A stretch of DNA of 7,348 bases from Saprospiraceae bacterium (GTDB lineage Bacteria; Bacteroidota; Bacteroidia; Chitinophagales; Saprospiraceae): positions 1 to 7,348 of the forward strand of contig JABDPK010000110.1 in assembly GCA_013042795.1 (NCBI GenBank). Direction: 5' to 3'. The number at the start of each line of letters is the position of its first letter. The stretch's first letter is position 1. The notes beneath the pieces were generated by a model that was given only the letters and a program-made list of their open reading frames with translations, was not told the origin of the DNA and made no database searches. Below, piece by piece: positions 1 to 5,248 of the stretch. The position numbers and the translations under genes were made by a program.

Positions 1-328
1 TTTCATACTGCTCCTTTTCCATATAGTTTTTCATATTCCCAAACTTACTGGCATAATCACTTGGAATGGTTTCCGAAACTACAAACCTGAGTTTTTTGAT
101 ATGGTTAGTGAGTTCCTGAATTATTTCCTTCTCATTTTCATCAAGGTCATTATCAGCGATGTTTCCGGCCACCCTGACAATCCATCCCGGGATAGTGAAA
201 GCTATGGATTCGCCTTTGTCCCTGATATGACTGATCATTTTATCCGGGCTTATCGTTTGACCTGGTAATTGTCCTGCAAGGATAAATAATGAAAAGAGTA
301 GAACAGGAATTGATCGAATGTTTTTCAT
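1..328 (-). CDS. DUF4252 family exported protein, partial (C-terminus outside window)
   Basis: Read on the minus strand from ATG at 328-326, an open frame of 109 codons runs off the window edge. The N-terminus has a signal peptide: a basic MKNIR start, a hydrophobic stretch at about residues 8-20, and a likely signal peptidase I site after LPG at residue 23. There is no lipobox cysteine, so the product is probably periplasmic or secreted. The mature part begins with a short helix, then SIAFTIPGWIVRVAG (residues 41-55), an acidic DNDLDENEKE stretch and IKKLRFVVSE (77-86). This matches the start of DUF4252 proteins, in which a 'phi-x-IPG/SPKM' strand-helix is followed by a helix and a 'IKGLKIL' strand. 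It is the last visible gene of the ECF sigma operon and a diverged paralogue of the DUF4252 gene immediately upstream. The family has no established biochemical function that I know of. Family assignment is fairly good despite truncation. Confidence 0.75.
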   Translation of the reverse strand, partial: MKNIRSIPVLLFSLFILAGQLPGQTISPDKMISHIRDKGESIAFTIPGWIVRVAGNIADNDLDENEKEIIQELTNHIKKLRFVVSETIPSDYASKFGNMKNYMEKEQYE

Positions 329-350
329 AGGTTTTGATTTAATAGTGGAG

Positions 351-380
351 GAAAAGAAAAGGTCCATTGGACCTATTCTT
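351..380 (-). terminator. Terminator-like hairpin between the two DUF4252 genes
   Basis: On the minus strand, AGGTCC-AAT-GGACCT forms a 6-7 bp stem around position 367. The stem extends across one U-U mismatch by another five pairs (AAGAA with TTCTT, ending at 354 and 380). Directly after the GC-rich part comes a U-rich run, TTTTCTTTTC (360-351). This is the shape of an intrinsic terminator. It begins at the stop codon (TAG, 375-373) of the upstream DUF4252 gene and ends 22 bases before the next ATG. It could stop transcription, partly attenuate it, or be an mRNA processing or stability element. Only its structure is seen; activity is inferred. Confidence 0.55.
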
Positions 381-891
381 CTTTATCTAATTTCATCAGA
401 TGCTCTGTACCATTGATGCTCATGTTTTTTGCCAGTTTACCTATCTTGTTAAGATTGATTTTACCAACAAAACTCATCAGAACAAATTCATCATCACCGC
501 CAACCAATAATAGCAATTCATTGACGATGTCTCCATTTTGCTGATCCTTGACAAGGAATTGGACATTCTGACCCTGGTCACGCACGGTCATCAGTTCTTC
601 GTATTCCTTGGTATTGATCTTTTTTAGTGCTTCCTTATAGAAATTGTTCGGGTCAGTATCTGTGGTTAAGATTTTCAGACCTTCAATTTCTTTGAGCATC
701 TCAACGACTTCTTCGTCAACGTTTTCTTCAGCAACTTTCACTGCCATTTCAAACATCTTGGGACTGATATAGACCATTGTAAATCGTTCGTCGTCTTTGT
801 ATTGGTTGAAATATTTGTCAATAGCGTTTTTTTGTCCGCTGACAGATCCGACAAAGCAGATCAAAATAAATGCAACTAGGATATTTCTCAT
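373..891 (-). CDS. DUF4252 domain-containing exported protein
   Basis: This 172-residue protein starts at ATG 891. It has an N-terminal signal peptide (hydrophobic residues 4-15, likely cleavage after VSG at residue 19). The one cysteine in that region, C12, is not in a proper lipobox, so a soluble exported protein is more likely than a lipoprotein. The rest fits DUF4252 over its full length: FTMVYISPKMFEMA near 37-50, IEGLKILTTD near 68-77, EYEELMTVRDQGQNVQFLVK near 96-115, then ELLLLVGGDDEFVLMSFVGK near 124-143 and a C-terminal helix. It lies 40 bases downstream of the anti-sigma gene and is probably a target of the same ECF sigma factor. DUF4252 proteins are common beside ECF sigma genes in Bacteroidota, but their role is unknown to me. 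A terminator-like hairpin starts at its stop codon. Confidence 0.88.
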   Translation of the reverse strand: MRNILVAFILICFVGSVSGQKNAIDKYFNQYKDDERFTMVYISPKMFEMAVKVAEENVDEEVVEMLKEIEGLKILTTDTDPNNFYKEALKKINTKEYEELMTVRDQGQNVQFLVKDQQNGDIVNELLLLVGGDDEFVLMSFVGKINLNKIGKLAKNMSINGTEHLMKLDKEE

Positions 892-931
892 TTTTATAAA
901 GTTTTAAATGTGTACAAATAATAATTAAGGA

Positions 932-1402
932 TTAATTGAAATCAAATACAGCTGTTTTTTCTAAATTTTTTAAATGCTTGTTAATTGGTTCAGAGCCCTT
1001 TTCGTATTTCTGAGTCAGGAATCCGAGGGCTTCCATTGTAATTGCAAGAGCTTCATCCGGATCCTGCAATTCAGTGTATTTGTATTTGTATGTGGTTGAT
1101 CCTGTATCAAATAAATAAATGGAAACAGCGAGTAAAACGGCTACAGATGCGGCCATAGTCATTAATCGTGGCCAGAGAAACCTTGTCTTCGTTTTCTTTT
1201 CATCTTTAATAAAGCTGAAGTCAAGTTCCTCATCAAATGTAATCTCTCTTTCGTTGTTCATATATTGAAATAATGCGCTTATTTCCTTGTGTTCCGGAGA
1301 AACCTGGTCAGAATTGAAATATTCCCTGATCTCCGCTTCTTCCTGAAGGCTCGTCTCACCATCCCAGTACTTATTCAATATTTTTTCTAGATGAGTATTC
1401 AT
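932..1402 (-). CDS. Probable single-span membrane anti-sigma factor
   Basis: This 156-residue protein has three parts. Residues 1-72 are a charged cytosolic region that starts with LEKILNKYWDGETSLQEEAEI, a pattern typical of small Bacteroidota anti-sigma-like proteins encoded after ECF sigma genes. Residues about 77-98 form one membrane helix (LMTMAASVAVLLAVSIYLF). Residues 99-156 are a short exported tail with an amphipathic region near 113-150. The protein contains no cysteine, so it is not a zinc-binding (HxxxCxxC) anti-sigma factor. Its ATG overlaps the sigma stop codon as ATGA (1402-1399), implying translational coupling and matched amounts of the two proteins. The likely job is to hold the sigma factor at the inner membrane until an envelope signal arrives. 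Role is inferred from gene order, size and topology; sequence alone does not prove it. Confidence 0.75.
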   Translation of the reverse strand: MNTHLEKILNKYWDGETSLQEEAEIREYFNSDQVSPEHKEISALFQYMNNEREITFDEELDFSFIKDEKKTKTRFLWPRLMTMAASVAVLLAVSIYLFDTGSTTYKYKYTELQDPDEALAITMEALGFLTQKYEKGSEPINKHLKNLEKTAVFDFN

Positions 1403-1899
1403 AGTACTCTGTTTTTAAAATGTTCTTTTAATCTTGTTCGTGCCCGATGCAGGTAGACCTTGACCTTTCCTATTGTAAATCCTGTCATTTCACTTATTTC
1501 TTTGTAAGTGTATCCTTCGATATCACGAAGATGAATGACTGTCCTGTGATTTTCAGGTAGGGCCTCGATCATCTTACGCACCCTGTTGTAAGCTTCTTTT
1601 GCTACATATTGTCTTTCAGGACCTGCTGACTTTGACTCAATATTGAAGTGGTTGTCGATATCTGTTGTTTCGATTTTTCTCGATCTGTATTTATCGATCG
1701 CCACATTTCGGGTCATTGTCATCATATAGGCTTCTTTATTGTCAACATCTGCCAAAAGTGCTCTTTTCGTCCATATTTTGATCATGGCATCCTGAATAAC
1801 ATCTCTTGCATCTTCCGGATCTTTGACGATTCGTAAAGCCAGTCGGTACATCTTATCTTTGATGCCTTGTATGATATGGTTGAATTCTTGCACCTGCAT
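1399..1899 (-). CDS. RNA polymerase sigma factor, ECF subfamily (sigma-70 family)
   Basis: This 166-residue protein has the two-domain layout of ECF sigma factors. Region 2 spans about residues 8-75 and contains YRLALRIVKDPEDARDVIQD (18-37) followed by AMIKIW and the DNA-melting/-10-contacting segment with AYMMTMTRNVAIDKYR (57-72). Region 4 spans about 103-162, with LPENHRTVIHLRDIEGYTYK (114-133) and a helix-turn-helix ending in GKVKVYLHRARTRLKEHF, which contacts the -35 element. A variable linker (about 76-102) joins them. The ATG at 1899 gives the usual ECF N-terminus. It is the first gene of an operon with an anti-sigma gene and two exported DUF4252 genes. An ECF-type promoter just upstream suggests it activates its own operon. 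The type of sigma factor is clear; its signal is unknown. Confidence 0.95.
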   Translation of the reverse strand: MQVQEFNHIIQGIKDKMYRLALRIVKDPEDARDVIQDAMIKIWTKRALLADVDNKEAYMMTMTRNVAIDKYRSRKIETTDIDNHFNIESKSAGPERQYVAKEAYNRVRKMIEALPENHRTVIHLRDIEGYTYKEISEMTGFTIGKVKVYLHRARTRLKEHFKNRVL

Positions 1900-1911
1900 T
1901 ACAATATCTAG

Positions 1912-1938
1912 GACGGGAATTAAATTAATAATGTTACA
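1912..1938 (-). promoter_or_regulatory. Candidate ECF-sigma autoregulated promoter
   Basis: On the minus strand, TGTAACA (1938-1932) is followed after 16 bases by CGTC (1915-1912). An AAC-containing -35 and a CGTC -10 at this spacing are typical of ECF promoters, and ECF factors often transcribe their own gene. No TAnnTTTG housekeeping box is seen on this strand in the intergenic region. A start about 6-8 bases after CGTC would leave only some 5-7 bases before the sigma ATG at 1899, so the mRNA would be nearly leaderless. The motif is seen; autoregulation is inferred. Confidence 0.6.
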
Positions 1939-1986
1939 GGATAATTAATTTTACCTTGAATAAATATTTCCTGCATCTTGTTTTAT

Positions 1987-2017
1987 CAGGAAGTAGCGTT
2001 TGTTTACTACAGGAAGT
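1987..2017. repeat. Short direct repeat CAGGAAGT x2 in divergent intergenic region
   Basis: CAGGAAGT occurs at 1987-1994 and again at 2010-2017, 23 bases apart start to start, about two helical turns. Between them, GTAG (1993-1996) and CTAC (2007-2010) form a weak inverted pair. The element lies between the sigma gene and the LptF/LptG gene, roughly 80-110 bases before the latter. It could be a binding site, but eight-base repeats in AT-rich DNA can arise by chance. No convincing plus-strand promoter was found in the 199-base region 1900-2098. Confidence 0.25.
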
Positions 2018-2098
2018 TAGTGGGCAGGTTTAGGACTCAGTGATGATTTCTAATCTATTAATTATCAGCTTAATGAGACTTTTAAAGATGAAATTGCT

Positions 2099-3646
2099 TT
2101 GAAAAAGATAGACAAATTGGTATTGATGGACTTTGTTCCACCATATCTGCTTGCATTTTTTGTGGCAGAGTTTGTCCTTGTGATGCAGTTTCTGTGGAAA
2201 TATATTGATGTCATCATCGGAAAAGGCGTATCCCTTGGCATATTGCTGGAGCTGATCTTCTATTGGTCGGTTAGGATCATTCCCGAATCATTACCCGTTT
2301 CCATTTTGATTGCAGCTGTAATGGTTTTTGGAAACCTCGGTGAAAAGTATGAGTTGTCAAGTATGAAATCTGCAGGTATTTCTTTGACAAGAATTATGGG
2401 AATGGGTATTCTTATTGCCATTTTAACCACAATGTTTTCTTTGTTTGCCAGTAATTATCTCAAGCCGCGGGCCAATTATAAATTCATTTATCGGTACAAT
2501 GCTATTAAAAGACAAAAACCAGCATTGAGTATCGAAGAAGGGATTTTCAATACCGATTTTAAGAATGTGGTTATACGGGTTGGTCAAAAAGGAAAGGATG
2601 GTCAATCGATTGGAGATATCCTGGTCTATGATCATGCCGTGGAGGATAAAAGAGATATCAATATGTTGCTTGCACGCAAAGGAAGGATGTATGCACAAGA
2701 AAACGAGGACTTTTTTATCATGGAACTTGAAGATGGGGAACAATATCGGGAGCTAAAGCAAAACAATTCCAAGACAAGCAAAAAAGTCAAGCCGATGATC
2801 AGGACCAAATTTGACTCCTGGACTAAAATCTTCGATTTGTCCGAGTTTGACCTGGAAGCTCAAAATGTCAATTTGACACGAAAAAAATATGATTTACTGA
2901 ATTCATACCAGTTATTGCAGGCAGTTGATTCGTTCAACAGGGAGATCGCAGAAAATAAATACCAGAACCTGAATAATTTCAGCGATATCCTTCAATTCGA
3001 TGTATACGAAGCTATTGATAAAGCTGATAATGAAAAAAGTTCTTTACCCAAGCATGTAAAAGAAGCGATCAAGAGTAAGGATAAAATTGTCAAAGCAAAT
3101 AGTAAACCTGTTAAAAGATTAAACAGGGCACCTGCCCAGTTACCGGAGGATTCACTGGCAGGAATGCACACAATTGCATCTTCATTCAAGCCTCACAGCT
3201 TGAAAACAATCCTGACTTCTGTTAAACATCTATCTCAAAGGAACCAGGATAAGATTGTGAAATCAGACAGAATGAAAGATACCTTGAAACATAGCCGGGC
3301 ACTTTATGTCCTTAGGTTGCACCAGCAACACAGCTGGGCATTCATTTGTATCATATTCCTGTTTATTGGAGCTTCACTAGGAAGTATTGTGAAAAAGGGA
3401 GGATATGGTTATCCTTTATTGATCGCCATTGTCTTCTTTATGCTTTTCATCATTTTTAATATTATGGGAGAAAAGCTGACCAAAGGAGGCACTATGGAAC
3501 CCGTCTTAGGTGCCTGGTTGCCTTATTTCTTCATGCTGCCGATCGCCGTTTTATTGACTTTTAAGGCACTCAATGATTCCGATTTTTCGTGGCTAAGTAC
3601 CAAAATCAATCTGGTCAGGCATCGGTTTTTCCCGGATAAGGAATGA
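2099..3646 (+). CDS. LptF/LptG family permease (YjgP/YjgQ), lipopolysaccharide export
   Basis: This 515-residue inner-membrane protein belongs to the family forming the membrane part of the LptB2FG ABC exporter, which extracts lipopolysaccharide from the inner membrane and passes it to the LptC/LptA bridge. Three helices come first (about 13-33, 45-78, 100-120), with the strongly conserved FGNLGEKYELSSMKSAGIS (77-95) on the cytosolic coupling loop. A periplasmic beta-jellyroll region follows (about 142-255), then three C-terminal helices (412-430, 438-456, 468-488). Between jellyroll and helix 4 is an unusually long, lysine-rich segment (about 260-405), as in other Bacteroidota members, longer than the roughly 360-residue proteobacterial proteins. 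The start is TTG at 2099: it gives MKKIDKLVLMDF, the usual family N-terminus, and no ATG or GTG lies in frame between the upstream stop at 2051 and this point. The gene is single on its strand and overlaps yigZ tail to tail. I cannot tell LptF from LptG. Confidence 0.92.
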   Translation: MKKIDKLVLMDFVPPYLLAFFVAEFVLVMQFLWKYIDVIIGKGVSLGILLELIFYWSVRIIPESLPVSILIAAVMVFGNLGEKYELSSMKSAGISLTRIMGMGILIAILTTMFSLFASNYLKPRANYKFIYRYNAIKRQKPALSIEEGIFNTDFKNVVIRVGQKGKDGQSIGDILVYDHAVEDKRDINMLLARKGRMYAQENEDFFIMELEDGEQYRELKQNNSKTSKKVKPMIRTKFDSWTKIFDLSEFDLEAQNVNLTRKKYDLLNSYQLLQAVDSFNREIAENKYQNLNNFSDILQFDVYEAIDKADNEKSSLPKHVKEAIKSKDKIVKANSKPVKRLNRAPAQLPEDSLAGMHTIASSFKPHSLKTILTSVKHLSQRNQDKIVKSDRMKDTLKHSRALYVLRLHQQHSWAFICIIFLFIGASLGSIVKKGGYGYPLLIAIVFFMLFIIFNIMGEKLTKGGTMEPVLGAWLPYFFMLPIAVLLTFKALNDSDFSWLSTKINLVRHRFFPDKE

Positions 3647-4279
3647 TACCCCGTCAACTTTTGTATCAGGGCTGATATCTTCTACAGGGCGGTTCAAAAG
3701 TCTGGCCTTGATTTTATTAATAGTATGTTCTACTTCGGATCTTCTGATACCAATATTAATAACAGGGTTTGCGTCCAGGGTTTTATCCCTGATATTGATG
3801 TTTAAATACTTAAGCTCATTCATAAGTTGCCCCATCACGGCGTAGTCAAAGCTTATATCTATGATCTCTTCATGATATTTTGTTATTATCACGTTATTGG
3901 CAATCGCATCTTTAGCGGCTTCTTTATAAGCGTTTATCAATCCGGACGTTCCTAATTTTGTGCCACCAAAGTACCTGACTACAATACAGCTTGCATTTAC
4001 AATCCCGGAGCTTAGGAGCTGGTTATAGATAGGTTTTCCCGCCGTACCTCCGGGTTCACCATCATCAGAATACCTGAATTGGTTCTCATCTATTAATTTG
4101 TAGGCAAAGCAATGGTGACGTGCTTTAAAATGCAGGGATTTAACTTTTTCAAGTGATTCTGAGAAATGCGTGGGCGACTGACAAGGATGCAAATAAGCAA
4201 TAAACTTAGATCCCCTGTCCTTAAACAGACCTTCAGAACTCTTTTCAATCGTCAGGTATTTATCAGGATCCTTTGTCAT
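3593..4279 (-). CDS. yigZ: YigZ/IMPACT family protein (UPF0029)
   Basis: This 228-residue protein has the IMPACT N-terminal domain (about 15-125) with its signatures: ARHHCFAY (53-60), SDDGEPGGTAGKP (71-83) and VVRYFGGTKLGTSGL (100-114). A DUF1949-type domain follows (about 135-200). Bacterial YigZ proteins are usually near 205 residues; here there is an extra C-terminal tail (about 205-228, ending DQIDFGT), which is encoded in the stretch that overlaps the convergent permease gene. Eukaryotic IMPACT/Yih1 proteins regulate the Gcn2 kinase, and structural work on E. coli YigZ suggested nucleic-acid binding, but the bacterial function is not settled. The ATG at 4279 is one base after the stop codon of the transporter gene upstream, so the two are probably co-transcribed and translationally coupled. 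Family assignment is firm; function is open. Confidence 0.93.
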   Translation of the reverse strand: MTKDPDKYLTIEKSSEGLFKDRGSKFIAYLHPCQSPTHFSESLEKVKSLHFKARHHCFAYKLIDENQFRYSDDGEPGGTAGKPIYNQLLSSGIVNASCIVVRYFGGTKLGTSGLINAYKEAAKDAIANNVIITKYHEEIIDISFDYAVMGQLMNELKYLNINIRDKTLDANPVINIGIRRSEVEHTINKIKARLLNRPVEDISPDTKVDGVSFLIREKPMPDQIDFGT

Positions 4280-4280
4280 A

Positions 4281-5093
4281 TTATTGAGATATAAGTACTA
4301 CAGCCAGCAAGGCAAACACCAATCCGGCAATATTGAACTTGTTTAAATATTCTTTAAAATATATCAAACCGATCAAAGTTGTCAATGCCAAAACAGCCAC
4401 ATTATTTACTGGAAAGAGAACGGAACCTTCCCATCCAATTTCAAGAGCTTTAACCAGGAGATAGATCGTAAAAAAATTTGGTATGCCTAAGATTATGCCT
4501 GCAGCTATATCTCTTAAAGCAAAGAATCCTTTTCGGAAGAGAAGCATAAAAAGTAAGCCCCATATTCCTGAAAGCAGAAATAGGATACTCACAAAATCAA
4601 GGCTTGCCCCGGTAACCAGATTATGTTGTTCGACATAGAAGAGGGTGAGTTCTATGGTCCCGTTGCCAAAAAGTACAAGGAAGGGGAGATACCAGAAATG
4701 TTTAAGAGCACTCAGGTCCTGTGAACTGTTTTTCTCGGGAATATTGATGAGTACGACGGCTGCAATAGCCATTATCAATGCCATGGATTTCAGGAAACTA
4801 TGACTTTCGCCAAAAAGAAAAAGTCCTACTGCCACCGGAAAAATCAGGGAAAGTCGTTGGCAAATACTGGTGATAATCAATCCGATCTTCTGAATAGAAA
4901 AGGCACCAACGTTAAAAAAGACAATAAAAAGGAAACTCAGGAATAGGGCATATGGAAACCATGATTCTCCAATCATTGTGGTTTTAACCGGTGAGTATCC
5001 CATAATTAAAACGCCCATAAAGTAGGCCGTAAAATAATTCGCAATAATGGCTTGCAGGTTTCGCACTTTGTATTTAGGAAAAAGACGAAACAA
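4281..5093 (-). CDS. EamA/DMT superfamily transporter (start uncertain, first helix upstream)
   Basis: From TTG at 5093 this is a 270-residue, very hydrophobic protein of the drug/metabolite transporter superfamily, with two EamA repeats. I count nine helices: about 14-31, 46-63, 67-94, 101-119, 133-153, 164-186, 196-214, 224-245 and 255-269. Conserved-looking segments include LFRLFPKYKV at the start, NVGAFSIQKIGLI and the end-of-repeat FGE (94-96) and FKE (246-248). EamA proteins normally have ten helices. The missing one is encoded in frame just upstream (5153-5094) as LLITTLILCNVFLVS, but that stretch has no ATG, GTG or TTG. The true start may be a rare codon such as CTG (5138) or ATT (5132), or the 5' end may be mutated or mis-sequenced. 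The substrate cannot be told from sequence; export or exchange of small metabolites is typical. It probably forms an operon with yigZ, one base downstream. Confidence 0.85.
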   Translation of the reverse strand: MFRLFPKYKVRNLQAIIANYFTAYFMGVLIMGYSPVKTTMIGESWFPYALFLSFLFIVFFNVGAFSIQKIGLIITSICQRLSLIFPVAVGLFLFGESHSFLKSMALIMAIAAVVLINIPEKNSSQDLSALKHFWYLPFLVLFGNGTIELTLFYVEQHNLVTGASLDFVSILFLLSGIWGLLFMLLFRKGFFALRDIAAGIILGIPNFFTIYLLVKALEIGWEGSVLFPVNNVAVLALTTLIGLIYFKEYLNKFNIAGLVFALLAVVLISQ

Positions 5094-5153
5094 TGAGACC
5101 AGGAATACATTACATAATATGAGGGTTGTAATTAACAGATCGTTTGATTTTGA
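5094..5153 (-). other. In-frame upstream extension encoding the transporter's first helix
   Basis: Twenty sense codons lie between the upstream in-frame stop TAA (5156-5154) and the TTG at 5093. They read SKSNDLLITTLILCNVFLVS, a clean hydrophobic helix that joins directly to the FRLFPKYKV segment seen after helix 1 in this transporter type. No standard start codon occurs in it; candidates are CTG at 5138-5136, ATT at 5132-5130 and ATA at 5120-5118. The coding look of the extension is seen; its translation is inferred. Confidence 0.6.
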
Positions 5154-5183
5154 TTATTGAAATATTAAAGTTAGTCAACTAAA

Positions 5184-5222
5184 TATTGACCACCTTTGGA
5201 AGGTGTTATTAGAAGGTCAATA
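5184..5222. repeat. Nested inverted repeat in divergent promoter region
   Basis: An outer perfect 8-bp pair, TATTGACC (5184-5191) with GGTCAATA (5215-5222), encloses an inner perfect hairpin CACCTT-TGG-AAGGTG (5191-5205). The half-site GAAGGT also appears twice in direct orientation (5199-5204 and 5212-5217). The outer arm ends three bases before the TATATTTG box of the DUF1599 gene, and the element lies between two divergent genes. It looks like an operator for a DNA-binding protein, though no regulator gene is adjacent. It is too early relative to the -7 box to be transcribed with the DUF1599 mRNA. Confidence 0.5.
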
Positions 5223-5225
5223 ATG

Positions 5226-5233
5226 TATATTTG
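5226..5233 (+). promoter_or_regulatory. Bacteroidota-type -7 box (TATATTTG)
   Basis: TATATTTG is an exact match to the TAnnTTTG -7 element used by the primary sigma factor of Bacteroidota. A good TTTG -33 element at the usual spacing is absent: the nearest, 5195-5198, is 27 bases away, so the promoter may need an activator or be weak. Transcription would begin near 5238-5241. This places the TTG at 5231 inside the promoter and favours the TTG at 5249 as the start of the DUF1599 gene. Confidence 0.6.
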
Positions 5234-5248
5234 CCAAAAATAATTTCA

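Noticed and set aside
905..931. Possible internal promoter (minus strand ATTATTTG) before the first DUF4252 gene
   Set aside because: The base pattern before TTTG does not match TAnnTTTG, and the gene is well placed to be read from the sigma promoter.
1648..1836. 62-codon plus-strand open frame over the sigma gene
   Set aside because: It lies wholly inside the ECF sigma gene in antisense and its product resembles no protein family; it is a shadow frame.
1978..2002. Possible promoter TTG ... TAGCGTTTG before the permease gene
   Set aside because: The TA and TTTG are separated by three bases instead of two and the upstream TTG is only 13 bases away, so it does not fit the Bacteroidota consensus.
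2423..2743. 106-codon minus-strand open frame inside the permease gene
   Set aside because: It is antisense to a well-supported LptF/LptG gene and has no recognisable domain or start signal.
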